Source: Manihot esculenta
Taxonomy: Eukaryota; Streptophyta; Magnoliopsida; Malpighiales; Euphorbiaceae
Length of the DNA stretch: 64,000 nucleotides
Reading direction: 5' to 3'
Assembly (NCBI RefSeq): GCF_001659605.2
Contig: NC_035174.2
Location: 7,628,389 to 7,692,388 of the forward strand
Position numbers and translations under genes: made by a program. Under the pieces are notes generated by a model. It had not been told where the DNA came from. It did no database searches and saw only the letters and a program-made list of their open reading frames with translations. This document shows, piece after piece, positions 21,658 to 32,245 of the stretch; position 1 is the first letter of the stretch, and the number at the start of each line of letters is the position of its first letter.

Positions 21658-22894
21658 CTTTCGTTAAGCTCGACTTTCACCAATAAACATTGAAATAATA
21701 GAGGACATATTTATGCTGATCCAATAATCAGCTTTAAATTTTTTAATAAGATCTGATTTATATATTTCAAAATATCTGATATAAATTTTTGTAGTGCTTT
21801 TTTTAATTCTTATGAAATTTAATTTCTTTATTTAAAAATTTTAAAAGAACACGAAATAGATAATTTGATTGAAAATATCATTTCCAATCTAATCTTAATT
21901 ATAAAAAGTCTAGTTAGAACAGAGTTTTTGATCATGTAATTTGAGGCCAATCAAGTAGGTTCAAACAAGTTTCGAACAAATTTTGATAATTTTAAATTAA
22001 TTCTAGCCTACAGAACTGCCGGAGAAAAAACTCATGAAGCTCTTACAATATCTTATGGGTTATGTATAGTAGATTAATCTAGAAGAAAAAACTCATGATT
22101 TCAGATAATAATCGTTGATTATTTAATCGTCGATTAATAATTTAATTTTTTATAATTTAATTAATAAATTTTATTGAAATTTTTTATTTTTTTTTAATAA
22201 TATATAAACAAAATTAATAATTTTAATTTACTTTTTTAACTGCCACTTATATACATATGGCTGCTGATTCAGTCTAACTTATAATCATGAACATTTAATT
22301 TAAAATTAAATAAATTAAATATCAAGCTGTTTAAAACCAACTCCATTTGTTTATTGGGTAGAAAATACTTTCAGAACATTTGGTGGAAAATATTTTTGGA
22401 TAAAATAACTAGTTTTTTATTATTTAATTTTAATTTAAAAAATAAAATATATTAATAAATTTATACATAAAAATCTAAATAGAATTATCAAAGGTGGAAA
22501 ATAACATACTCCCATAAAAAAATTATTTTCTTTAAAATGAATTTTTTTAATTAAAAAATATTTTTTATTAACTATTTTTCATATATTTTTTTATGAAATA
22601 CACAGAAACTAAGTCCCATAATAAAATTTATCTACTTAGCTCAAATTTAAAAAAGGAAACTAAAAATTATTATTTTTAACAAATAGACGCACCTTAATTA
22701 TTAATATCAGAAAATCTAAAATAAAAAAATTACAAAATAAAATAATTTAATATAAGTAATATAAGGTAAGAAATCTATTATTCTGTATGACAACTTGACA
22801 TTACCAAATTAAGAACCTTATGACTTCATGAACAGCTTCATCATCAATATATAGCTCAGCAACTTAGACAACCAAATCACATATCCATATCAAG
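21658..22894. other. A3 downstream and AB promoter region
   Basis: The first 60 nt match the A2 3' untranslated region. The middle is AT-rich with no gene. From about 22600 it matches the group A upstream region, including GGTAAGAAATCTATTATTC at 22765 and a changed version of the ACGTCA box (ACTTGACATTACC at 22793). Confidence 0.6.
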
Positions 22895-23287
22895 ATGTCT
22901 GTACTCAACTTGGCTTTCCTTTTTACTTTCCTGTTAATTGGTTCTTGTTAGTATCTCTTCCTCTCTTATTTCACATCAATTCTTCTTGCAATTGCATTAT
23001 ATTCATAAATTCTTTCAGTGATTTTACTGAACAACTTTTATATAATTTATTGTTTTGTCTATCTGGCTTTCTTTTTAATGAAGCAAAATTTATTTATACA
23101 TACAGGTGTTGAGGTTACTGCTGAAGAAGACAGAGGTCCTATAATTAGTTTCTCATGTATTACAACTAAAGGCTGTGCTTCACCACACAAATGCTTGTGT
23201 GAAAAGTGTATTTGTAAAAAGAGAATTTGTACCTGCGTCCATGAGGGTTCTTTTCTACCACCAAAATTAGGTCGGTTGAATTACTAG
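22895..23287 (+). CDS. AB: secreted eight-cysteine peptide with A-type exon 1 and B-type exon 2 (77 aa)
   Basis: Exon 1 is 22895-22946 (M-S-V-L-N-L-A-F-L-F), 52 nt like group A, with donor GTTAGT. Exon 2 is 23106-23287 after TACAG. The mature part is of group B: an E-D-R-G-P-I-I-S linker, core C-x5-C-x5-C-x-C-x2-C-x-C-x4-C-x-C, and a tail ending L-G-R-L-N-Y. The intron (159 nt) is longer than in group B. Signal cleavage is expected near V-T-A. Its upstream region has lost about 50 nt relative to A1 and A2, including their TATA box, but ATATATAG at 22848-22856 could serve. Confidence 0.87.
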
Positions 23288-24254
23288 TTACTTTTTAATA
23301 TATTGGACTTTAAATTGTCCATTAAATAAAATGTATGAATCCTTCCTTTAATAAAATTAATATTTTAAATTTAAATAAGTAATTTCTTTTAGTAAAAAGT
23401 TGAAGCATTAGAAATTTGAATTTGAATTTTTCAAGTGAGTGTTATGTTTTGACTATCGGACTAAACAAGACTAATTAGCCTCATAATTTACTCATTGGAA
23501 TAATTGTTCAATGTGTATAGACTAATGAACAGATAATAAAAAGAAATTAATTAAAATTTGTCTAGATTTCGTACCAATAAAATTAAAATAATATGCATAA
23601 ATTAAAATAATGTTAATAATAAAAAAATTAATTAAAATTTGCCTCAAATATTAGTACCATACAATTTAAAAATAAATTAGAATATTGGTATGAGTTCCAA
23701 AACTCACAATTTTTTTCTCATTTAATTTCTTGATATTACTATAATTTTAATGTAAATATTTAATTTTAATTTTAATTTGAATTTAATTTTATACAGATTT
23801 GTGAATAGAAATTAAAAAAAGAAACGAAAAAAATACTGAATTAAATAATTTTTTATATTGAAAAACTAGCTACCACCTTAACCAAATATGTAGCCTTGGA
23901 GATAAGATAGATTTTGTCACTTAAGCAAGTATAAGGATAAGATCAAATTCAAGTAGAATCAAGTCGAATCAAATTCAATCAGATTAGTATAGAGATAAGA
24001 TTATGATAAAGATAAAATAACCCGGGAGATAAGATATATTTTGTCACCTAAGCAAGTATAAGGATAAGATCAGTTTCAAGTGTGTCAAGTTGAATCAAAT
24101 TTAATCAGATTAGTATAGAGATAAGATTAAGATAGAGATAAGATAGGAGTAGTAGATTTTATTTTAAACTATTAAGTTTTATCTTTTATATTCTTAAATT
24201 AAATTGAGGTTTGTTCAAACTGTGATGTTGGACACTTTATTTTTTTTTATTTTA
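23288..24254. other. AB downstream region
   Basis: AT-rich, no gene seen. It includes the AB 3' untranslated region and the 127-nt direct repeat listed separately. Confidence 0.55.
23898..24150. repeat. Two-copy 127-nt direct repeat
   Basis: GGAGATAAGATAGATTTTGT at 23898 returns as GGAGATAAGATATATTTTGT at 24025. Both are followed by CACTTAAGC or CACCTAAGC, AAGTATAAGGATAAGATCA and then ATCAGATTAGTATAGAGATA. The copies are about 90 percent alike by eye. The unit is full of GATAAGAT words, which are GATA-type sites. Origin unknown. Confidence 0.85.
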
Positions 24255-24770
24255 TTTTTATTTTGTGATTTCAAGGAACACCACCTCCATGTTTTCTTGA
24301 GAATGCAAATAGTGATATCAAAAATAAAATATCTGACTTGTAACTAATAATCAAATCCTTCAATGCATTAACTGTCCGAGCATTGCCGAGTTCTCGACAG
24401 TTCCAATACAGACGATATTGCTTTCGGCTATCCCAACCTTTGATGGGATGAGCCACTTCACTGTTACCTGTTAAATTAATATTCGCAGGGATATGGTTAG
24501 AGGCATTTTGTTGAGAGGAAAAAAAACTTATATCATCATCATTCCCTCTAAAAGATGCCATAAATCTGTCACAAAAGTCTACATATTCTAAAAATTGATT
24601 GGACTGTATGTGAGAAACATACTCACCATACATAAATCATAAGTGACGATCGAAATATGTCTGGAGCTCTTAATAGAGATAACATCTTTTTCTTCATCAA
24701 TAGTCAATTAACGCAGATCGTCTCCCATGAAAAAAATAAGGAAAATGTAGGTTAAGAAAAATGAAAAAAC
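24255..24770 (-). mobile_element. LINE 5' fragment: end of ORF1 and start of endonuclease
   Basis: The minus-strand frame 24633-24271 ends its last third with W-N-C-R-E-L-G-N and D-I-L-F-L, the usual start of the plant LINE endonuclease. The sequence before it is an ORF1 tail that continues to about 24770, with the CAATTAACGCAGAT phrase also found in the LINEs near 42.73 and 62.48 kb. An A/T-rich block sits at the left edge. Most of the LINE is missing, so this is an internal deletion or fragment. Confidence 0.8.
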
Positions 24771-25709
24771 AAGAATATGGAGTCACAGAAAAAGCACAAA
24801 GAAAAACTTTGCATTACCCAATTGCGAACTTATATTCCTTAATATTTAAATTGTTGAAGAAAATCATCAAAAGGGAAGTATAACATAGTTCCTTTATAAT
24901 TTTTTCATCAATTTATAATTTTAATGAATTTTCTTTTTTATAATCAATTAATTATTTTCTTACTCTATTTATTATTTTTTTTTGGGTAGAATAATTTATA
25001 AGTAAATCATTATGAAATTATCACCATGAATAAATTAATATGTTGAATCAATATCGAAAAAAATATATATTTTAATTGTAGCCCTAAATAAAATTAATGG
25101 GTTCATCACTGTCTATAATGATAAAAATTAAATTTAATTATTTTTTAATCAATTTTCATATTTAAAGTGAAACAATTCAATTTTTTTTAGACGAAATGAG
25201 ATATTCTAAAAAGGAATAAAACTTCATTGTGTGAGAATCCAATTGATTTTTTTTGCTTTTTTTTTTTAAAAAACTAAGTTGAAGGATTTTTTAAATATTT
25301 TTTTGTCATTATCCACTCCTTTAAAATAAAAAAAAAATTTATAAAAATTTAATTCAATTTATTTATTTTTTATTTGAAATGTAATAATTTATTTTTTTAA
25401 TTAAAAAATTAAAATTATGTATAATTTTATAACTTGAAGATTCTCTTGATTACCGTTTTTTTTTTCCAAGGTATCTTTAATGAAATTTAGATATACTTGC
25501 CAAATTTGCTTGTGATATAATTGGAAGGATATCCATGCCTCATGAATATCTTAAACAAACTACAACACATGGAAATCGTGTCTTATGTATTTACAAATTT
25601 ACATTTATGTCCTTATTTTAAAAATCAAATGATTTCGCAATTAAATATTTATATATAGCAAAGCTCTTATGAGAATGAGTACACATTTCTCCTCGATTTA
25701 AAATATCAA
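24771..25709. other. B1 upstream region
   Basis: AT-rich, no gene. From about 25150 it contains phrases shared with B2 upstream DNA (TTTTCATATTTAAAGTGAAAC) and the group B conserved block listed separately. Confidence 0.5.
25500..25657 (+). promoter_or_regulatory. B1 conserved upstream block and TATA box
   Basis: The block CCAAATTTGCTTGTGATATA (25500-25519, continuing to 25537) matches blocks upstream of B2, B3 and, in a diverged form, B4 to B8. A TATA box (TTTATATATAG) lies at 25648-25657, about 55 to 60 nt before the ATG. Confidence 0.6.
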
Positions 25710-26098
25710 ATGGGATCTAATTCTGCGTTAGTGAAGCTCTTAACTTTTTTGATTATTTTAGTATTGATAATTCTTCCATCTCGTAAGTATTTCTTTATCC
25801 ATCTCTCATCTCTCTTCTGTAGATAGATAGATATATATATATATAATAATAATTAATTTTCATTTTAATGAATTGTAAAAAAAATTAATTTGTATATGCA
25901 GATGATTTGAATTTACAGGTTGTTGCTCAAGCATTCAGAGGTCAAGGAATTGATAAGTCATGCAATCAAACAGCTGATTGTGTCAGCCCCATTAAATGTT
26001 CGTGTGGAATCTGTGTATGTGAATATCATATTTGTAGTTGCGTTTCGTTCGGTCCACCACCTTTTATGGGAAGAAAATTAGATCCCTTGAAATATTAG
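25710..26098 (+). CDS. B1: secreted eight-cysteine peptide, group B (89 aa)
   Basis: Exon 1 is 25710-25782 (73 nt; M-G-S-N-S-A-L-V-K-L-L-T-F-L-I-I-L); donor GTAAGT. Exon 2 is 25902-26098 after TATGCAG, with a His codon at the junction. The signal continues through L-Q-V-V-A-Q-A. The core is C-x5-C-x5-C-x-C-x2-C-x-C-x4-C-x-C, starting C-N-Q-T-A-D-C, with a potential N-glycosylation site (N-Q-T). The tail ends D-P-L-K-Y, a variant of the G-R-L-K-Y ending. Intact. Confidence 0.87.
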
Positions 26099-26486
26099 TA
26101 ACTCAATATGTATGATGGATAAATTCTTATAAAATATGCCTATAGGCATAGTGTAATAAGATGGAGAATTTAAAAAAACTCAATTCTTATTCTTTATTTT
26201 CTTATTTTTATAATAAAAAATTAATTAAAATGTTACAATTATAAAAATGAGTCTAAAACAATTGCTAAAAGTTATTAAATTATATATATGTTTAAACTGT
26301 AGTAGTAAATCAACAACAATGGTTTTTAAATCCATTATATTTGTCTCCGTTGATCTCATAAAACAGTGGTTTATTTTTTTTTTTAATAAATAAAATATGC
26401 GATTAAAATTATAATTTTATTAAAAAATAAAATAATTTATTTTTATTAAAATATATTATTATATAAAGTGGAAATTTTATTTTTTA

Positions 26487-27866
26487 GGGTAAATTACACT
26501 TTAGTCTCTTAGTTTTGACATAATTAATGAATCGGTCCTTCTATTTTTAGAACCGAACACTTAAATCCTTGTATTTTTATTCCATCCAAACTAGAAATCC
26601 TTTCGTCTTAAAATCTGTTAGAAAGGAGAGAAAAATATTTTAAATTCCAAAATTATTTTTAAACGTACTCTCTTCCCTTAATTTATATTATGAATCAAAA
26701 TTATTTTCTTTTGTTTCGATAATACTCTCTTCCCTTAATTTCTCTCAAGTCCCAAGAACTCCAAATGAATAGGGGAAATTTTCTTAGCTCTATGCGATTT
26801 TAGTTCTCAATCAAAGGCTAACATCTTTCAAATTGATGATTAGATATTATTGGTTATTGAAGAGGGATAAGCACACACATATATATATTTTTTGAATTTA
26901 TCTCCTTTTCTCTCAACCATATATATACATTCTCACAAAAAGAGAATGGAGAAAAAGTTTAAACAGAGAGACAAAGAATGTCGTGAAGAAATGAAAAGGC
27001 TTGAAAAGGAGAGACATGCAAAGATAAGAAGCTACAAAGGTTTGATGGTTTTTGAAATTTAAATAGCCTAAATCTCTTAGCGAATTTCTCCTTGATGTGT
27101 TCCATGTGATACCAAGCATCATTCTTGTCTTCCTTCTCCATATGCCTTTCTCCGATAATTTGAAGCACCCGATTATCTTCGATCTCAACTTTTACCTCTT
27201 CTTTTCTAAGGCTAAAAGATCAGTCTCGAAGAATGAGTTTTTAGAGTTTCTTTTTAGTTGACGCTGATGCTAACAAAATTAAAGATTTCATGAGGGAAAG
27301 GCAAGAAAGAAGAAGTAGAAGGAAAGTCATCAAAAAGGGTCCCCAATGACAAGAGAGAAAGAATGGAAGATGTTGTTCTTTTGGTTGCCGAATAAAGGAG
27401 TGAGCGACATTTTCAACTGGGTTAAGCTGAAAGACTAATATAATTGCTAGATTGATTTTTGAAAAAAATTTTGAAAGAAATATGGCTTTTATTGAATCTA
27501 AATTTGACGAGTTTTAAATCTCTCTCATACTCATATTTGAGGATTTATCAATATGCAAATAAAGTTATATTCATTTTATGTAAATTTGAGTTAAACATTA
27601 AAATGTACATATGGGTTTGTGATAAACAATGATATTTCATATGAGTTTATATTTTTCTTCCTTTTAATTGTTCAATTTTTTCAATATGTGATATTGATTA
27701 ATGGGTTTAAACCAATATTTTTAAAGAAATTATGCTTTATCTAAAGTATAATTCAATTGCTTGATAGGTAAACTGAATAAGAAATTTTTTGATTGAGTAA
27801 AAGTTTTCTTGTTATAACTCTGGATATCTAAATATTTTTATATTACGAGGGACTAAAATATAGTAA
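26487..27866. mobile_element. Possible non-autonomous DNA transposon with short inverted ends
   Basis: The left end GGGTAAATTACACTTTAGTC and the right end GAGGGACTAAAATATAGTAA (27847-27866) are approximate inverted repeats of the kind often seen on plant non-autonomous elements. The interior (about 1.4 kb) has no conserved coding frame. No clear target-site duplication was found, so the call is tentative. Confidence 0.3.
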
Positions 27867-28771
27867 TAGATAATATTTGCAAAGGTAAAAGTGTTTAAAA
27901 TTCCTTAATTGTGAGATCCAGAGAAATACTCAAAATTCCTCCAGATATTTCATAATAAAATCTAAACCGAAATTGCATAAAAACTCAAAATTCCTCCAGA
28001 TATTTAATCACTAGCCCATATAATTGAGGATGCAGTTGTCCATTAAGAGAAATACCTGTTTTTTAGTTGAAGTTAAGAAAGATATTTAAAGAATACGTTA
28101 GTTTTATAAAAAATATTTATTTAAATTTATATTATAAATTTGAAATATTGGAGCTTGGGATTCTATTCCCTCTCCTACAATTGTTAGCTTCTTATGGTTG
28201 AATAATAAAGCATAACAGTCCCTTCTTAATTATTAATCTGCACTCCACTCAATGTAAGATAGAGATACCAAAATTCTAATAATTACATAATCGTTATATA
28301 ATTTATAAATATTTGTTATATAACGTTCAGTATTTTTTAATAAATTATATATTTATTAATTTTGATTAATTAAAAAAAAAATCAACAGAGCTCATCCTTC
28401 TACAAGTCATTATCCATACTCATTGGTACAATACTATAAATTAAGAAGATTTGCAATATAATTATTTCAATACTAAATCGATTACTGTGTTTTATTGTTA
28501 ACTTGCAAAAGTTTTGATTGGACCCCTAAAAGAAATTATTTTTTTTTTCAATTTTCATATTTAAAGTGAAACCATTCAAATTTTAAGCTAAAAAAATTAA
28601 AAAGGGAATAAAAATAACGCTTCATTGTATGATAAAAAAACCAAAGTTGAAAATTTTTTTTCCCTTTTTGGTCATTAAAGCATTCTTTTATTTTATCTTT
28701 TTTTTCAAGATACCCTTTAATTTAAGAAATTATTATATTCTTGGCAATGTTAATCCATTTTACCTGTATTG

Positions 28772-29001
28772 CCAATTCAGTCAGTGATATAATTGGAAGG
28801 ATATTCATGTCATATGAATATAAATTTTTTAAATAATTTTCTGCAATTATATATATAAGGTAAGAAATCTATTTTTTCTAGAAGATTTGCTAATATATAT
28901 CAAAATTAATTCATGCCACATCCGTTATTAAATTTGCTTCATATCCTTCTTTTAAAAATTAAATAACTTAATTAAACAAATAAATACTTATATATATATA
29001 G
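28772..29001 (+). promoter_or_regulatory. B2 conserved upstream block and TATA box
   Basis: GTGATATAATTGGAAGGATA (28784-28803) is the central part of the block shared with B1 and B3. A long TATATATATATA run at 28990-29001 lies about 60 nt before the ATG. Confidence 0.55.
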
Positions 29002-29055
29002 CATGATTCTTATGAGGATAAATGCATATTTCTCTTTATCAACTTAAAATATAAG

Positions 29056-29435
29056 ATGGCGTTTAATTCTTCAGCAGCGAAGGTGTTAGCTTTCTTAGTT
29101 ACTTTCGTATTCATAATTCTTCCATGTTGTAAGTATCGCTTACTTATTTTTTTATTTATAATTATATAAAATAGTAATTAATTTTTATTTTATTAAAATA
29201 TAAAAAAATAAACTTTTCTATATATACAGATGATTTGCATTTGAAGGTTGCTGCTCAAGACGAGGACAAATACAAATATGATAACTCATGCAATCAAACC
29301 AGCCAATGTGTCAACCTAATGAAATGCTCATGTGGAACGGACTGTTACTGTGTGGATCATATTTGTAAATGTATTTGGAAAGACTCTTTTGTTTTTTGTA
29401 GGAAAATTAGGTCGCTTGAAATATTAGTGATTTAA
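29056..29435 (+). CDS. B2: secreted cysteine-rich peptide with frameshifted tail, group B (92 aa)
   Basis: Exon 1 is 29056-29128 (M-A-F-N-S-S-A-A-K-V-L-A-F-L); exon 2 is 29230-29435 after ATACAG. The signal runs to V-A-A-Q. The core is C-x5-C-x5-C-x-C-x3-C-x-C-x4-C-x-C, starting C-N-Q-T-S-Q-C; the loop G-T-D has one residue more than in B1. After the core the DNA still matches the group tail (GGAAAATTAGGTCGCTTGAA), but it is read one base out of phase. The protein therefore ends in an unrelated stretch (R-S-L-E-I-L-V-I) with one extra Cys, and the stop is TAA a few codons later. The peptide may still fold. Confidence 0.85.
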
Positions 29436-30158
29436 TAATTACAGTGAAAAATCATGTTGGATTCTTTTTTTTCTATTTTTATAATAAAAATAATATTAAA
29501 ATAAATAAATATATATATGTATATCATTCTACTCCTTATATGGACTCATAATTTTTTAAATATTTATAAAATAATGTAAAATAATAATTAATTTGAATTT
29601 TTTGTGAACATTAAAATAATCTCTTTAATTATTATATTTATTAAAGAGTGAAAATTGATTTTTTTTTATTAAAGTAGTTTTATAGCTTTAATATACTAAA
29701 GTGAAACTTACTATCAGAATTAACGGTAAATAAAAAATTGATAAACTTGAAAATAAAAGTAAAACTTGAACTTTTTGTTTGTCATTAAAAGCCTTTTAGT
29801 TTTTCAGATATCCTCAGAAAATTCTTCTTACCAATTATTTAATTCATTTCACATATGTAACCTACCAATTTTGTCTTTGATTTATTATGAATTTTATAAG
29901 AATTTAATTTAATTTTTTTTTGTTAATTCTCATATTTAAAATTATTTTTTTCTTTTAAAAAGTTATTATTAAATGTTTTTTTTCATTTAAATCTTTTTTT
30001 TTAACTTGTTAGATACTGTTATCATGGGCAGAAATTAAATTGTTAATTTAATTTTTATATTAGGTATTATTTTTTATTAATAAATTTATTATAAAATAGA
30101 TTGTTCAATCACATTAAATTTTATATTTTTTTATTATTTATTAATAATTATCACATTG

Positions 30159-30199
<41 letters not shown>

Positions 30200-31624
30200 A
30201 ATATATAAATATATAAATAAACCAAGAGATTTAATAGTTTTACTAATAAAAAATAATAAAAAGTTAAATTTATCGATTCAATTATATAAATGATATAAAA
30301 ATATTAAATTTTATTTTTCAACTTAAATATAACATTGAACTATTATTAAATAATTAAATAAAATTATCACTTATATAAATTTTAAACGGTCTTTTTTTAT
30401 TATATAACGATAGTTCACATATAAAATTAAATTAAAAAATAAAATTTAATATTTTTAATCTTGCTATATAATTTAAAACCAATTTAAATTTTTAGTTAAA
30501 AAAATGGATATTAAAATTAAGTTAAAACTGATAAAAATAGAAAAATCAGAAAAAAGCATTAAAATATTGACTTTTTTAACCCCTTTAATCAAATATTTTT
30601 ATATATGATACTTATATTTGCTATTTTATACAATATAAATTTATTCATATTGCATATAATATATTTATTATTATATACAATAAATATAAAACATATATAT
30701 TTACTTTTCAATATATAATATAAATTAATTCAGCCACTATGTGTTTGTTAATAGAAAACTTTACGTACTTTATCATAATTTATTATTAATTTTTTTAATT
30801 AGTATTCTTATTATAATTGTAATAAATTAAAATATTTAATTTTATTATTAAAAATTTAAATATTAATATAACTCAATGTGAATGTTTAGATATTTTTATT
30901 CGATAAACCTAAAAATAGAGTTAAACATGATACATATTTATATTTAGTCATAAATTTTATTCTAGTAGAAATTATTTATAAAAAAATATTTATAAATTCA
31001 TAATTTCACATAAATATAATTATTTATGAGATGGTGATGAAATCCCGGAGTTCACATTGGATTTGGATATTTATGCAATCTTGGACATTATTGCCCCGAA
31101 TAATTTGACCTCACCTCTTGCCTTTACCCTAATGTCCATTTCTGAAACCATATATTTTTAGTAATTTCATAAAAAAATGTAATATGATTTCATGGTATAT
31201 GTATGGTTTGGCTGATCGAGTTAGAACAAAATGTTTTCCTTTTGCTCACTCATGGCTTCAAGTAAATTAATTTTTCTCGCTTGTTATCAAGCATTCCAAG
31301 TTATAGGAATTTAATTTTATTTTTTTTATAATAATATTTTAATAAAATATTTATTTTTAAACTTAATTTTAAAAAATAAAATCATAAATAATTTTATACA
31401 AATTTATTTCAATTATTTCTTTTAAATGAATCATAGCAAACGAGTAATTTGAAAAAAAAAAGAATGGTACATATATTTTTATTTTAATTATTATTTTTAC
31501 TATAAAAATATGAAAAGAGAGAATCCAGCTTGGATCTTCTCCAATTCAATACATGCAATCTATTGCATTATTTCTATGGATATATTTATAAAGATCTATC
31601 ATCATATTCATATCTATCAAGTTA
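29436..31624. other. Intergenic region between B2 and B3 (tail to tail)
   Basis: AT-rich. At about 29690-29900 a stretch resembles the upstream DNA of B2 (AAGTGAAAC, then GTCATTAAAAGCC and CAGATATCCTC) without a gene after it, probably another promoter fragment. A (TTA/ATT)n microsatellite lies at 30160-30197. No gene seen. Confidence 0.5.
30160..30197. repeat. TTA trinucleotide microsatellite
   Basis: About twelve perfect ATT/TTA units in a row inside AT-rich intergenic DNA. Likely polymorphic. Confidence 0.95.
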
Positions 31625-31965
31625 TTAATACTTCAAGCCATCAGATTTTCTTTCTTCTGAAAAGCAAATACATGCTTGATTAAAACAAATACAAACTCCA
31701 TGATCACATCGGCATTTGGCAGGGTTGGCACAATCTTTATTTACATTGCATTCAACTACCGGACGTTTATCTTCTTGAGCAGCAATCTCTAGATATAAAT
31801 TATCTGCATCTTTTTTATAATTCGTTAAAATAAAAATTAATTATTTTTAAACGTACTATTAATATGAAAATGATGAGCAAAGAAATACTTACAACTTGGA
31901 AGAATTATCAAGATCAGAGCAATTAAAAAAGCTAATAGTTTCACTACTGAAAAATTAGACGCCAT
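31625..31965 (-). CDS. B3: secreted eight-cysteine peptide, group B, inverted (83 aa)
   Basis: Minus strand. Exon 1 is 31965-31893 (73 nt; M-A-S-N-F-S-V-V-K-L-L-A-F-L-I-A-L), donor GTAAGT; exon 2 is 31803-31625 after GATGCAG, with a Tyr codon at the junction. The signal region ends L-E-I-A-A-Q. The core is C-x5-C-x5-C-x-C-x4-C-x-C-x4-C-x-C (D-H-G-V gives a four-residue middle loop instead of two). The tail ends D-G-L-K-Y, stop TAA. No Met occurs in exon 2, so ORF scans miss it. It is the only member on the minus strand, tail to tail with B2, which implies a local inversion. Confidence 0.87.
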
Positions 31966-32013
31966 CTAATATTTTAGGTTGATAAAGACAAGTGTATTCT
32001 CATAAAACTCATG

Positions 32014-32245
32014 CTATATATAAATCTTTATCGGTTTTATGTTATCTAATTTTTAAAGAATATAATATATAAATACAAAATTGATAATACAGGTGTCATG
32101 AATTATTTTTAGTATGTTAATAGTTTATCTAGAAGAGCAGATTTTCTTGCTTTATATTAATATATTATAGTAAATTATTTTTTTTAAAAAAAGTCATATT
32201 CATTTGGCATGAATATCTTTCCAATTATATCGCAAGCAAATTTGG
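32014..32245 (-). promoter_or_regulatory. B3 conserved upstream block and TATA box
   Basis: On the minus strand, CCAAATTTGCTTGCGATATA begins at 32245 and runs on to CATG at 32208, nearly identical to the B1 block. A TATATATAG box lies at about 32023-32014, 50 to 58 nt before the ATG. Confidence 0.6.

Larger units (their letters stand above)
26099..29055. other. Intergenic region between B1 and B2 with a possible non-coding transposon
   Basis: No peptide gene is seen. A possible element lies at 26487-27866. From about 28530 the sequence repeats phrases of the B1 upstream region, showing that B1 and B2 arose by duplication with flanking DNA. Confidence 0.5.

Noticed and set aside
26913..27188. 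Minus-strand open frames of 69 to 91 codons
   Set aside because: They overlap each other in two frames, show no domain, and lie in a possible non-coding transposon.
30160..30240. CRISPR-like or structured repeat in the TTA run
   Set aside because: It is a simple trinucleotide microsatellite in a plant genome.
31252..31310. Short ATG frame M-A-S-S-K-L-I-F-L-A resembling a signal exon
   Set aside because: It lacks the group spacing, a donor at the right place and an exon 2 downstream.
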